Positions 1-13,639 of a stretch of DNA of 64,000 bases are shown here, piece after piece. A program made the position numbers and the translations under genes. The stretch's first letter is position 1. Every line of letters starts with the position of its first letter. The stretch comes from Clitopilus passeckerianus (lineage: Eukaryota > Basidiomycota > Agaricomycetes > Agaricales > Entolomataceae). Where the stretch lies: assembly GCA_944990035.1 (NCBI GenBank), contig CALYLX010000142.1, positions 930,001 to 994,000 of the forward strand, in the 5' to 3' direction. The notes under the pieces were generated by a model. It saw nothing but the letters and a program-made list of their open reading frames with translations. It ran no database searches and was not told the origin of the DNA.

Positions 1-3000
1 GGCTATGCTAGCCGCGCTCGTCTCCAGGACGGCGCATGTCGACTCATTGGTCGCAAAACAATACGAGGCTACCTTCAAAGCCGTCCCAAACCCTGGATGC
101 CAGAAACCAGACGAGGTCCTGCGCCAAATCAACGAATCACTGGAGATGTTCCGTAGTGGATTTCTTCCTGTTACAACCCGTTACGCGGATGACAATACCT
201 CGGTCAAGGCTCGCAAACTCCTGAAACAACCCAACATCGTCCGACAACTAATACGTATCGTTATGTCGCCCCTAGAGGAACTTCAGGACGCTGCCCAGGT
301 CCTGATTGGGCTTGCATTTGACGTGGAGGGACGCCAGGAATGCTTGCGCAAATTGCTTGAAGTTGTGACCGAAGAGGCGTTCGAAGGCCTGTTCGACTAC
401 CTGAGCACATTCCAGGAGTTCGCACCTCAAGTACCCGAGGCGTGCAATCTTGCCAAAGTCCTTGTCCGCTGCTTTACCGATATCATCGAGGTGCTGTGCG
501 GCTCTGATGCATTACTCTCCAAACCCACATTCCTCGCACCATCAGAGGGAAAGTCGAGCCCTGCATCACGCCTCCTTAACCTCTGGACACTGATGACGAA
601 AGCCCTGACGGTCATCTTCAAACGTACTCCGGTATGGTCGCCATACTTCGACAATGAACAGATGATCCACTGGATGCGAGATGCCCTTATTTTTGGGAGG
701 GATATGGTGGAGAACTGGAGGGTCTTCGAGAAAGGCGCCAATTCTCGGTTGCCAAATGCTACCGAGAAACGTGGCAAACTTTCCACCATTGGGAAGAAGA
801 TGGTAGATGCCCTGCAAGAGATCCTCCCGGAGCTCACTCGATGGTTGAGGTTGACGGACGAAGAGCTTCTCCACCAGGCATTCACTCTCCTGACAACCTT
901 TTTCACCCGCTTCAAAGAAACGGGGATCGTTCCCTCCGACGATGCTATCTCCAGAATTCGCAAGAGCATTGATGGAGCGAAAAAGGCGGAGAAGGATAGT
1001 AACCAAATGAAGAGCCGACTAGACTCCACCATGATGCTTGCGCTGGAGAACGCCTTGGATGACTTTGAGGATGTGGTCGAGATCGTTCCTCCCCCCAAAC
1101 CTGCACCAGTACAACCTTCCAAAGCAGCCACAAGCAAACCACAAGTAATTTCTACCGACCTGTTAGGCAAAGCCGGCAAGTCCAAGCAATCGCACTACTT
1201 CACGGAGGAGGACCAGCGAAGATTGGGCACTGATGTGCCTATGTCAACATTCCGAAAACCTGGTGATCGTCCAGAGCCCAAGGTTACAACCAAGCCTCAG
1301 CCTGCGAAGGAGGTTTCGAGTTCGGATGATTCGGATAGTGACGAAGGAGGTGGAGGTCTTGCCGGCCTAGCCAAACTGCAGCGCACACCCACAATCAAGA
1401 AAAGCCGGCTGAGAGGCGACAAATCATGACGATGGACATACCTACCCAGAGGAACCCCATGCAGGAACGTATCAGGCGTCGAGAAGAAACTCGCAATGCT
1501 GCACTCAGGCTCAATCCAGACATATCTGAGTTCCACCGTGCAGTCCTGTCTTGGAATTATGAGCATACAGGCTCCGTCCCGCCCGGACGGAAGCTAGATC
1601 TCCACCAGGTTCCCGACAGGTTCAAAGACTATTCAAAATACAAAGAGGTGTTCGAACCGCTCATTCTTCTCGATGTCTGGGCACAGATACAACAGGCAAA
1701 AGAAGAACCCCAAGATTCCTACCTGTGCAAAGTTACATCTCGCCAGTTCTCTGATCAATGGCTTGAGATCGATATCCTCTTCCTTGGAAGCTTCAAGAAG
1801 GATTGGTATCTCACCGACACAGACTTAGTCATCGTTAAAGAGCCGGCGACGAAGAAATCTGTCATGGCTAAGATACTCAGCTACAAATCAATATCGGGTG
1901 GACCCAACCAGGGTACAACTGCAACACTACGTTGTTTCTCAAAGAACGACCCAGGGCTTCAAATTAATACCCAATGGAGTCTGAGTAAATTGGTCAAGTG
2001 CGTAGCACGTTATAATACGCTTTCTCTACTCTGACAACCTTATAGCCTCACGACGTCTCAACGTGAATACGCTGCTCTCGTCTCCTTGCCGTACTATGAT
2101 CATTTCGATGGCATCATGCAACCTCGCATCCCGACGTTCCCAAAGATTGATATGAATGAGATCCGTCAGAGGATGGCCGATTATTCTGTCAATGAGCCGC
2201 AGGCCAAGGCAATTTGCGGAACTCTTCAAAGCGAAGGGTTTGTACTCATTCAAGGGTTGGTTTCTCCTGATTGTTATGGCGTTTTAAGCTCTGACACACT
2301 TTTCAGGCCACCCGGAACGGGAAAGACCTCAACTATCTGTGGCCTGGTTGCGGCTTCCTTGATGCGCACCCGATCGCTCATAACTGTCGGCCAGAAACAT
2401 GGCCGAAACGCTGGAGCACCCATGGGAAAGATCCTGTTGTGTGCGCCCAGTAATGCCGCCATTGATGAAATTGCGACGCGTATACATACTGGCGCATACA
2501 AAGGCAAAAAGCCTCAAGGGCTCAAGGTTGTTCGTATAGGATCGAAGACCGCCGTCAGTGCTAGCGTCAAGGAGATCTGCATTGATAGTCTGGTGGAGGC
2601 CAAAGTGGAAAGAGATCAGGCATTGGCAGGAAAGCCTGTAGACGCTTCCTCGGAAATCCAAGCCCTGCAACGCGACATCGAGGCCGTGAAACAAGCAAAG
2701 GCGCAGAAGGAGCAAGAGAAGGAGAATATGAGCGACAACGGAGCTCGCAGGCAGGTCCTTGTGAACGAGCTATCACAGCTTCGTGCACGACAAACTACTC
2801 TCATCCGAGAGCTCAATCGGCGTAGGGATGAGAATCAGTCAAGGATGCGCGACCTCGATGCAAAAAGGCGAACATATCGAATGGACGTTCTACAGGAAGC
2901 CGATATCATATGCTCAACCCTTTCAGGTGCTGCTCTAGACCTTCTAGGTGGCTTTGACTTCGAGATGGTCATCATAGACGAGGCAGCACAGGCCGTGGAG

Positions 3001-4428
3001 TTGAGCACTTTGATACCTTTGAAGTACCGCTCAAAGCGATGTGTCATGGTTGGAGATCCTCAACAATTACCACCCACCGTCATCTCTCAAGAGGTAAAAA
3101 CTACATATTTCAAGTATGAAGCGGATGCTCACTGGCTCTCTTTGTCTCTAAAAGGCATGTCGTTATCGATACAACGAGTCACTCTTCGTACGCTTGCAGA
3201 AACATCGACCAGAAAGTGTACATCTCCTCAGGTGAGTTCGAGAAAGAGTTGCTTTTGTAGGTATCTTGACCTCGTTCTTTAGCATTCAATACCGCATGCA
3301 TCCTGACATCAGTCAGCTTCCCAGTCGCGTCTTCTACCAAGGTCGATTGCAAGACGGGCCAGGCATGGACATCAAGACTAAACAGCCATGGCACGCGAAT
3401 CCGAGATTTGGCACATATCGCTTCTACAACGTCAACGGCGTTGAGGTGCCCGGCAGTCGCTCCAGCTTGAAGAACACGGAAGAATGTAAAGTTGTCCTGG
3501 CGCTCTACAACAGATTAATCCAGGAATATTCGGGCATCGACTTCAGCTACCGCATTGGCATAGTGTCAATGTACAGGGCCCAGATCGTTGAGCTCAAACG
3601 ACAGTTCGAGCAACGTTTTGGGCCAAAAATTCTAGACACGCTGGATTTCAACACGGTTGATGGCTTCCAAGGTCAAGAAAAGGATATTATTATTCTCTCA
3701 TGTGTTCGATCCGGGCCGGGTCTAACATCTGTCGGTTTCTTGTCTGGTACATGGTTTTGCGCTCCCGCGATAACTTGAGCTTAAAAGACCAACAGACTAC
3801 AGGCGTATGAACGTTGCCTTGACTCGAGCCAAATCTTCACTATTCATCTTGGGTAATGTATCAACCTTGGAACGCAGTGATGAAAACTGGCGGAATATCG
3901 TCAATGATGCAAGAACTCGGTCAGCTCTACACACAGTAAGCGTACAAAAGTGCCTGCTTTTGCTTTGAAGGAAAAGCTAAGTTGTATACAGGCGGATACG
4001 ACGTATTTCACTAGCGCCAAACCACTCGACCAACCAGTTCCTGCCAAAGCCCAGCCTAAAGCTGCTACCGCCGCCCAGAAAAAACCTGTTAAGGAAGGCT
4101 CTTCGATGTCCATACCTAGCAACCTGGTGACACCTCGCGACTTCAAACCATCAGCTCCCTCGTCGGAAACCACGGCATCACCTTTGATGAAGCCAAATGA
4201 CAACCCTAGCGTCAAAGGTCCGCAGCCTAATGCTGCTCCTTCGCGGGGTATCAAACGACCACTGGAGGATTCGGGTCCGAGCCAACAAGCCGGACCTTCG
4301 CGGCCCAAGCAACCTCCTGTGAAGCGACCCAAGCAGGCACCAAATTTGTTCATACCAAAGAACAAACCAAAGGTGAGCTTCAGACGTATTCACATCCGAG
4401 TCATCCTAATATCCCACAGCGCCCCTAA
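1..4428 (+). CDS. SEN1: Sen1-type superfamily 1 RNA/DNA helicase (3' part)
   Basis: C-terminal part of the Sen1/senataxin helicase, which unwinds RNA:DNA hybrids and ends transcription of non-coding RNAs in the nucleus. The gene runs in from the left edge. Model exons: 1-1997, 2046-2255, 2307-3093, 3155-3231, 3283-3746, 3796-3935, 3992-4372, 4420-4428. Visible SF1B motifs are I (PPGTGKTS, split by the 2256-2306 intron), II (DEAAQAVE), III (GDPQQLPPT), QYRMHP, V (VDGFQGQEKD) and VI (NVALTRAK). The tail is disordered and basic. The frame breaks near 1400-1403: restoring one A in the A4 run reads KKKPAERRQI straight into the next conserved block. Identity is firm from the motifs; the exon edges are modelled. 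Confidence 0.92.
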
Positions 4429-4553
4429 ACCCGACCACCATCATCCTTTCATTTACATACAGCCTCATTCTACACCTAGATCAATACACACTGCCATGGA
4501 ACATTGCATCTCAACCACATTAGATTATAGAATCTTACACTCCATTATATCTG

Positions 4554-7500
4554 TCATAGGTCTGCCTTAACAGGCGGCAGTTCCCATCCTTCTGGGCCAA
4601 ATCGAGGAATGGTCATCATGACCCCAGCCATGTTTTTGGTCGGTTTTGAAAATGTGCACAGTGAGGGCTTTCCTAGGCTTGCTAGCCACGATGGGTTAAC
4701 AACGGTCACACCTATGAAAATGTAAGAATAGAAAGGCTTGAATAGGCGAAGGTGGTTAAACCTTTCAACCAGATACGTGTCGTCCGGACAACCTCAGTGA
4801 AAACCACATATTCTGGTGGAGCAACACCAGCGATGACTGAAGATGGGTGTATGAAGACATCCTCTGAGATGCCAATGGCCCGGTATGGTACCCCTTTAGA
4901 GGTTGTATATTGGGCCCCCGAAGAACCAGTGTCCATGATACGATCCTTGCGAATGGCGACTTGATCGATGAATCCGGCAGTCAGAAGTTGCTTGAGCACT
5001 TTGAGCTAGATTCGTGCATCAGACATAGGGGTAGTGAAAGGACATGACATTACACACCTGCAGAGCATTCGGCGGGCGCAAGGCTGACGAGAACCCAGTG
5101 CCCACAGTGGGGAAGTTGCTTTGCACGATGTTATTGATTTGAGCTCGAAGTTTGTGAATTTCCTCCATCGCCTAGAAAAACTTTGTGAGAAGTTGTCTTA
5201 AACAATACCAAGATTAGGCACACCTTTGGCCGAACGAAATGCTCTTCACAGAATTTGTGACCACCACCGGCGAACTCGTATGCTCCGACCACCGACAGAA
5301 TCTTAAAAATGTCGCTTGAAGACTGGCCAAGCGAGGCATGTAACTATATGTGGTGCATCAGATTTCTTGATTTCTTGACCATGAAAACAATTCGACCGCT
5401 CTACTCACTGCCTGAGACTCGAAGAATGCCTTCCTTCTTGCTCCTTGTATCTCCTTCGCTTTGACTTTCTCGGACGTTAAATGTGAGAGGGACTCGGCCT
5501 CCTCATCGGATTCCGCATCATGTTGTATGGCCGCGTCGTGGAAGAATGGGTCACCAACAGATAGTGCGGCAACAATTGATATGACATAGGGCAAACATCC
5601 ATGCTGCTGCCCATTGACCAACATCCTGGAAAATCTAGGCGACAGGGGAAACAATGCTAGGGTTTTCCCAAGGGGTGTTATCTGACCTCCAGTAGAATTT
5701 GCGGGAGCATGAGGGGGATTACTGAGAGCACCTAGATGTGTCAATGTCTTCTCTGCTTGTCGGAGAGTCATTTGATCTGATGGTGTTGGGAAGGGGAAGT
5801 TAATGACAGCATCGATATGCATGCTCTTCATCTGAAGGACGACACCTTCGATAGGCATCCTGTTAATTTCCGGTAGGGCGAATTGGTCGAAGTGGTGTTC
5901 AAAGAGAGCGGATGAGTATAACCGGTAGCAATGGCCTGGTCCAGTACGACCCGCTCGTCCAGCCCGTTGAGCAGCAGATGCTTTAGATATCCAGTTTACG
6001 ACGAAGGCCTGAATTCCATTCCTTGTATCGCAACGTCTCTGTTAAATATCCATTTCAGGACCGAGGCATGAAGCTTGGTAAGGGAACAAACCTCTTTTGC
6101 CCTGCCGCAATCTACGACATACCGGATTCCAGGTATTGTGAGAGAGGTTTCTGCCACATTGGTGGAGACTACAACTAATCTCGATCCCTCTGGAGGTGGC
6201 TGGAATACCCGCATCTGCTTGTCACTTGCTAGCAGCGAGTAGAGAGGTACAACATGCATAGGCACTGGGGGATTGGTCAGTACTGCTTACATGAACAACA
6301 GAAAACCAAATGGCTTACTGTCGGCATCTTGAGCGAAGAGGCCAAGTTGTTCGTCAAGTTCGTCTTCAGTGTCTGTATCGAGGGCATCCGGATCCTCTTC
6401 CATGTCCTCATCAACATCTAGAGCTAGATCCTCAGGTTGCTCCCCAAGGTCAAGATCTTCAGCTTCAATATCAGCTGTTGCAGAGTTGTGTCAGAAACGT
6501 GGATCCAAGCGTCCAAAAAGTGCTCTGAACTGACCTTGGGCAGGCACAATACTCTGAACATTCTCCTCAGGAATGTCGTCGGGTTGATCCCTCAGCGCCT
6601 GTTTCCTCTTCTTCGCAGCTACGGCCTTAGGCCCAAACCGCGCATCCAGCTTCCGGCAAACCCCCGTAATCTCATTCTGACCGGTCAAAAATATTAGAAT
6701 TCCACCCGGTGGTAGCCGTGTATGGATTTTGACGGTTTTCTTGATAGCTTCTGTCACATAATCGGCAGACGTCCTTCTACTGAAGTGTATAGTCACCGGA
6801 TGCTGCCTTGCTGCTACGTTGATCACGGGAGGGGGTGTTGGGAAAAGATTGCGGTTTTCCGCAAAATCGCTAACTCGGAGGGTTGCAGACATGATGATGA
6901 GGCGTAGAGGCTGTAATAGTAAAATTAGGATTTGGGATGGAATGGCATCGTTGGACGAACCTTCGCCCCCTCTTTGCCTTCCTTCCACAGGTTCTCACGT
7001 AGCTTGAGAACACGACTCAGAACACCAATGAGGATGTCCGTGTTCATGCTCCTCTCGTGAGCTTCATCGATGATGATAACTGAGTACTTGGACAGGAGGA
7101 AGTCAGTGGCAAGTTCCCTGAGGAGGACACCATCCGTCATAAATTTGATAGACGTGTTAGGCGACACCGTGGCATCGTAGCGAATCTGATAGGAGATGTG
7201 CGAAGAGGTGAGGGATAGCTCATGAGCTACTCGAGCCGCCATTGACATTGCAGCCACTCGGCGTGGCTGAGTGACACCAATCATTCCAGGATTATCTGCG
7301 AGGCATCTTTAAGCCCCATTATGATCGAGAGCAGAGTGTCGCACTTACCGCTACCTGCCACGCCAAAACCTGCCTCATACAAGAACTGTGGAACTTGCGT
7401 AGTCTTCCCGCTTCCAGTTTCTCCGCATATAATGACCACAGGGTTGAGCAGGATCGCTTCCATAATCGGTTGCTCCTCTGTGACAATCGGTAGTAGTATC

Positions 7501-8987
7501 CGCGCCTCTTCGACGTCTGAGGGCCGTTTGACAAGATTGGCTTTTGTTTTCGACGAGGATGCGTCTTGTGGTCCCAGGCGCTGGGCGAGGGTCGTGTTTG
7601 GGAGTGTCAAGTCTGCTCCAAGTGGACCACGCATTTCTTGCTTCTGTGAAGGGTCGGCAAATTTCCGTTTCTTCGTTGGAGGTTCAGAATCGGATGCGCG
7701 GGATTCAGACATCAGGTCGGTGGTGGTGATCGGTTCGTAGCCTTTTGCAGTGTTGAGCTGTTTCAGAGCCCAGTCCTTGAAGCCAAGTTTCTTCTTTGGA
7801 GGACTTGTGTTTCTGGGAGATTCATTCTCATCCTCAGCGTCGTCAGACCCATCACTGTCTTCCGTATCTGCATCTCCTTCATTCTCCGAATCAGATTGGA
7901 TTCCACCAAACTCTTCCTCCGATGAATCATAGGCAGAGTCTGAACTGTCGAACGAGGTGTCGGAGTCTGGCTCTATTTGCTGTTTCGGTTTGACAACATC
8001 TTTCCAGCTCCTGAAGGTGTCCTGTAAACTAAGTGAGCAAATTGTAACAAGCGGTCGAGTTGGGGTTACCGCACCTTCTTCCCTCTCTTCTTCCCTACCT
8101 TAGGAGCAATCGTGGTCCCATCTGGATTGCGCTGTAGTGCGCTTCCGACGATCGTAGTCATGATGGGTCCAGAGGATACAGGCATTTCTACAGCTTCCGC
8201 GGGTGTAGAGCCACCTATGAGTTCAAGTGTCGGCCCAGCAGCCAGTGGTTCAGCCTGGTCAAGATCATGGTGTGCCTCATCAGCAAGGTCTGATTCTTCG
8301 TCACTAGTGTCTTCTCCTGACCCAGGATGGGTGATGGCAAAATCATTGTGCCTCTTCCTTTTGCCAGATTGTCCGTCCAATGCACGCCTCACCTCCTTGT
8401 CCTCTGCTTGATCAAAACGTTCTTGGTGGGTAATGGCCTTCCCAGTACCAAGGAAAGCCGACGATTTGAGGTGAAGAGAAGATGGTATCTCCGCCTGGGT
8501 TTGACTGGAATTCGTTGAGTTTATGAAAAGCTGACTAGCCGCCAGAACTTACGCAAGCTTTTCGAAGATTTGCACCCTTTCCTCCTTCTTTAACTTTTTC
8601 TCCTGTATAAAGGCAGATATAAGCACTAAAATAGCCTGCACATAAAGTGTACTTGCAATGTATTTCTCAAAACGCTTCTTTTTCTTTGTATTCCATTTTG
8701 AATCTGCTTGTGCAGCAACCTGGGGAATTGGTTCGTATTTGATATTTCACGAGGAATACAGAACATGCGTGACATACCTCCTGCTTTATCCTCTCCCTCC
8801 TTTCAGCTTCCTTTTGCTCCTTTGTCTTTGGTACAAGAAGGGCTGCATTTGAGTCTTGCTCTCGAAACTCCGGCTGAGCTGCATGAGCTTCGGGATCTAG
8901 TTCTTTTCGTTTGGGTTTCTTCTTTAGCTTTCCCTTCTTCCGTGAGGCGGCTTGTCGAGCACGAGCTACCTTCTCAGCGTGATTCAT
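4554..8987 (-). CDS. ECM16: DEAH-box RNA helicase Dhr1/Ecm16 (DHX37)
   Basis: Nucleolar DEAH helicase that releases U3 snoRNA from the pre-40S particle in the Dhr1/DHX37 family. Model of 14 exons (1,243 aa): 8987-8778, 8719-8657, 8602-8553, 8504-8075, 8021-7349, 7295-6961, 6910-6535, 6474-6319, 6264-6092, 6038-5409, 5343-5224, 5171-5058, 5005-4762, 4711-4554. The lysine-rich N terminus ([16 protein letters not shown]), an acidic stretch and the helicase core are clear: [46 protein letters not shown]. The C-terminal OB-fold region follows. An in-frame TAG just upstream fixes the start at 8987. Intron 2 appears to use a GC donor. It is tail-to-tail with SEN1, with 125 bp between stops. The summed exons keep one open frame. 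Confidence 0.93.
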
Positions 8988-9405
8988 ATTCTATGTCGTA
9001 GTAGCTGATATTGTCGCTACCTTATGTTTTTTGCAGAGCCATGGATTTCTGTGTTCGCTCAGGCTGAACTCGAGGTCGAGAGCAAACTTGCAAAATCTCT
9101 GATCTAGAGGTCACATGACGTCAAATGCACTCCCAATTAAGGTCTTTCCCCTTTCAGGTATGCACTGAGTAACTAGTCGTTCTGTTTGGAGACTACTGAG
9201 TAACGAAATATGAGTGGAAACTTAATGAAAACCGTAAAATTTATATAACGCTTCAGAGGAAAGCAACGAATTAATCACGACAGGGGAAAGAGCAACTAGC
9301 ATAATAATATATGCCAAGACAATATCAGTATTGGCTTTAAGAATTCAATGACTACAACAAAGAAGCTAAACAAGTTCAAGAGAATGGGATAATTCTCTTC
9401 GATAT
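8988..9405. other. Intergenic: Dhr1 promoter and Scm3 3' flank
   Basis: The 418 bp between the Dhr1 start and the stop of the next minus-strand gene hold no convincing coding exon. The right half is AT-rich, as expected of a 3' UTR. Confidence 0.5.
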
Positions 9406-12353
9406 CTACCGGCGCTTCTGGGCCTGAACTCCTCGTTTAGACGGGGAGCGGGAAGTTTTCCGAGCTACCTCAGCAGATTCTGTCGACGTTCCCCGGGAGG
9501 GAGGTGCGGGTGTTTGACTTCTATTCAACTTCCTCCCTCTTGAACGAGGAGCAGGTTCCTGTTCAGGCTCAGACCCAGAATCTGATACAGATTTTGCCCT
9601 CCTGCTTGAACTCTTTCCTCGGCCTGTCGTTTTACTGGAGTTTCCACGTTCCTCGGATACAGAACGAGCCCGAGTCTTCGGTTTCGTACGCGCTTTGCGA
9701 GGTTCTGGTGTCTGAGGGGCGCTTGAGGCGGATTCTGCGTGCTCGTCGTCTCCATCTTCGAACGAGTGCTCGTAGCCTTGGAAGGAGACATTTCTGCCCT
9801 TTGATCGACTCCGCGGAACTAAAGCTTTCCGGCGGGAGCCACTCATACTTGTTGAAGGAGTATCTGGTGAATCGGGAGGTGCGGTGGCCCTCGAGAAGTT
9901 CGGGTCATATGGGTAGGGGTAGGGATGAGGATGATGTGTAGGAGTACCAAAGAACCCATTTAGAGTCCCGGGGTAAAGATAAGGAGGTGGCATAAATGGC
10001 GTTGAAGCTCTACCAGAATTGTCATGGGTTGCACCAGGTGTGGGCCACCCACTGACTAGAGCAGACAGCTGGTGCATGGCGTTGGAGATAATGTATTGGG
10101 CTCGTGGGTCGGGAACGGGGTAAGAATGCTGGTGCGAGCCACTTGGGTGCGGTGGATAAACCATTTGAGGGTAAGGATGATATTGTGGATCGCCGTGATG
10201 AGGATGGGGATGCTGAGAAGGAGCTCGACTTAGGCGCCTTTCTCTGTCGTTGTCCGACGAAGCTTCCGGAGAAGGAGATCTTCTTGACCGAGATAGTTGT
10301 TTTGGTTTGGATTTAGAACGAGAAGCTGGCGTGTAAAGAGCTTGGTGAGTCCAGGGAGATAAAGTAGTGAACCGAAAGAAATATTACCTTTAACATTCCC
10401 GATTTTGTTGTTGGCTTCGTGAGGCTTCGAATCTTCATCATTGCCAGAAGTGGATGCATTCTGCTTCCGACCAGCGGCTTTAGGTTTAGTTGGCGAATGA
10501 GCCCGAGGTGCTTCTTCAGGTTCAGGTTCGGCCGTGGAAGTAATCCTTTTCCTTTTGACACCAGAGGTGGTTTTATCTGACAGTTCACCATATTTTGGAG
10601 ATTTGCCGGAAGGAGGTTTTCTTTCGGCCACACTCCTCGAAGATTCAGCAATTGTCATGGCCTTTTCCACCTTAGATTTCGGTTTTGCAGCAGGTGTTCT
10701 GGATCGGGTCGTTTTTGTTTTTGGGGCGGCCTTTGCAGGCGAAGGTGGTGTGGTTTCGCGAGGTGCCCTGGATCCAACGCGTTCGTCCTCTGAATCCTCC
10801 ACTTCTGACTCTTCGACGGCTTTCTGCTTCCCCTTGCCTTTTGAGATTGATGGTGCTTTCCTGATCGGTTCGGGGGGCACAGACACTCTAGATACTCCGG
10901 GCGGAGGCCTCGAGGTAATGACAACCTCGACCTGAGTTTTGGACCGACCAACTGGGATACTCTTCTCCCGGGGTATTGTTGAGCTGGTCCGAGCTGCTGG
11001 TTTTGCCTGTCGTGTGGGATCTGGAGAAGGTGATGGCCAAGAGCGTCGCTGCTTGGATGATTTAGGGGGCACAGGTCGCGCTGTATTAGAAGCCTTCATT
11101 TTCAGGTCAATATGTGGGCCGTTGGAAGTGGATGGCTTATGCTGGTTTGGTATTTCCCATTGCTTCTCGGCAACGCTAGGCCGGATAGGGGAAGAATCGT
11201 AATCATAGGTAGGGACAGGAGATGAGGATCGAATAGGCGAAGAAGACGGGGGCGGAAGTTCAACCACGTCTTCAAATAGTGGTGAACTAGATAAAGTCGT
11301 AGAAGCCTGGGATCGCGGAGGTGTTTGCAGCTGCTGCACAATGGTTTTCGGTAACTTCTGATTCTTCGTAGTATGGGCCGTCGTGAATTTAGACAGCGTA
11401 GGTTTAGGAATAACTGGCCGGAAGACAGGGGTTTCGATAAACTCGATTTCACTGTCGCTGGATTCAAGTTCCTCGTCCTTGGTGACCTGGTAGACCATGC
11501 TAGCTTCATCAAGATCCCAATTGTCAAGCTCATCGGTCGAGTCTTCATCGTCTCTGGGCAGTGCAGCCCTTTTATATACTAGTGTTGGGTGAGTTGGCGC
11601 GGAATCATCGGGGGTGGGGCTACGTAGTACACGCTGTTGTTTGTTCCGTTTGCCATTGGAGTGCCCGACGGGACGAGAGGGCTCTGGTTCCAGGGATTCG
11701 TCGCGCCCGAAGTCATGAACGCTGTCCTCTGGTTCACTTCCGTATTCTTCCTTTCTCCGACGCTCTGCTTCCAAAAACTTATCCAGGTCCCTAGCATCTT
11801 CAGGGTTCCTCATTCGGACTGGCGGTACATTTCTTGAGTTGATGTCAACTCCAAGCTCCTGTACCCCTTCTTCCGCAAAAGCATCCAGCTCGTCCACGTC
11901 GTCTTCATCTTCATCTTCGTTGTCCCCTTCCTCCTCCTCCTCCTGCCCAACCCCCATTTTATTCGCAAAGCACCCCACATCCCATCGTTGGGAATTTCGT
12001 AGGACACCACGATCCTTGATCAATTTCCCGGTGGAGATGTCAACAATATCGTCCTCGTCCAGAGGTTTCACGTATCGCTCGAGATTGGACCATATACTCA
12101 ATAATCGCATGGTAGAGTCCTCCCTAGCTTGGTGAAAGTCAAAAGGGTCGGCTGAAGATGACGGAGCTGGTGTTTCATCTTTGCTCGAGGTTTGTCGAGG
12201 GGTCGAGGCAAGACGGGGCCGTTTAGTTGGCGAAGGCTGGTCTGCAATACGGTAAGGTTGTGGGAAGAATGACCGTGGTGATGGTGGTGAGGCGGATGGT
12301 GTTATCAACGTTCCCTGCATTCGTGAGCCCGAGGGTCTAGCGTCAATATCCAT
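9406..12353 (-). CDS. SCM3: Scm3-domain centromere protein (CENP-A chaperone candidate)
   Basis: Candidate Scm3/HJURP chaperone, which deposits the centromeric histone H3 variant. Two exons (12353-10388 and 10325-9406; 62 nt phase-1 intron) give 961 aa. The Scm3-like core lies near residues 75-125: RLLSIWSNLERYVKPLDEDD, then an I-V-D-x-S-T-G-K-L motif and DRGVLRNS, matching the family pattern of a helix followed by D-x-x-TG-x-x-V-x-DRG. The rest is disordered, with acidic stretches, many S/T-P sites and Lys/Arg-Ser runs near the C terminus, plus a His/Pro/Tyr-rich segment. It is far longer than yeast Scm3, as is usual for large basidiomycete and animal relatives. A different chromatin protein carrying this fold cannot be excluded. 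Confidence 0.72.
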
Positions 12354-13639
12354 TCCGTTCCTTTCCTTCTAGCTGGCTTGAAGGTTGAACTCAACGCGAT
12401 AGACGTTCGCGACGAGCACTTTGAACTCAGGCTCGGCTAGCCACACGCTGCAAGAACACTGAGTTTCGCGAGCACGTGATAGAGCGCCATTACCTAAGCC
12501 TACAAATAGTAAATACACGCTAAGCGCCCTCTCCAAGTTCGACTTGGACGGTGTGGACCAACCGCGAACTCTTCTGAGTACCAGAAAACCCACTAAATCT
12601 ATAGTCGATGCATCCGAAACTCGTCTTACATTTCCACCCCTGGCTTGCAACCAACATAACGCTATGACCCTATCTTCAATCGTCAATTGCACCCGCCTCA
12701 AACCAACTTCACCCTGTCTCTTCCATTTTCACCTTTATTCTTGGAACCTCACATCCGCTGATAGTGGATTGACCCACTTCAAGCTTTATCGATGTCCCAT
12801 CTAAGCTCAAATCCGTGTCGGCTTGGGCCTGTAGTCTTTGGAAATTGGTTTCCAATCCACACAACACCTAGCAGCGGAGACGGTCATACGACCAGTAATG
12901 CTTTCCATCTCTGTTCCTTTGTATTTCAACCCGTCACATGTTTATGACGTACCGAGAATTTCCCTCCAGATTCCTCACTGAATACCTCTTGCTTAAGCCC
13001 GATGTCGACCTATGATTTCCGGCCTTTATCCGTAACGACGGGATCAGAGTCAATCTCGAAGTGCGGGGTGTGGGGCAACAAATATATTTCGTCCACATCA
13101 TCCCGACGTGCGGTGGTCGGCATATGCTTCGACATGGTCTGGAAAGATCATGCGTTGTAGCTGAGTACCTCGCCTGACCTTCTTTGACCTCGAGAAACGT
13201 GTGCTTGGCCCAGACGACATTTCGGTGCCGCGGTTACAATCATTTCTGTGACCAGCTGCCCACGCAGATGACGGTGAACAAGTCGTTATATCCTGGGTTG
13301 ACACGCATGGGACTGATCTCGGTTCGCTCGAGTCTTACCATGCATCCCTCATATCGTCATCGCTGCGAGCTAATTCTCGATGGAAATTTTCAGGACTGAT
13401 CGTTCACGGGTATATTTCTCGCATGGGATGTTTTTATTTTGTCGTTGCTAAGATCAGCAGGGGCTCCCCGTGAACATTCCTACGTCTATCTAGAAATTGG
13501 ACGCGTAGTTCTTCCTAATCTTCATCATCAACGGTTAAGGGTTGAGCGCAATGGCCACATTAGGAACCCCGGGAGAAACGAATAAATAGCTCACCTTCAT
13601 CCTCTGCTCTTCTCCAGGTCATCCATCCGGTTTGCAGTC
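12354..13639. other. 1.3 kb intergenic region between divergent genes
   Basis: Lies between the Scm3-domain gene (minus) and the glucanase (plus), so it should hold both promoters. I see only short uninformative reading frames. An AT-rich AATAAATA at 13581-13588, about 52 bp before the glucanase ATG, is a possible TATA-like element. Confidence 0.45.

Noticed and set aside
1426..1429. ATGA overlap of two frames in SEN1, resembling translational coupling.
   Set aside because: The upstream frame carries the conserved RRQI before this ATG once one A is restored, so this is one protein and not two coupled genes.
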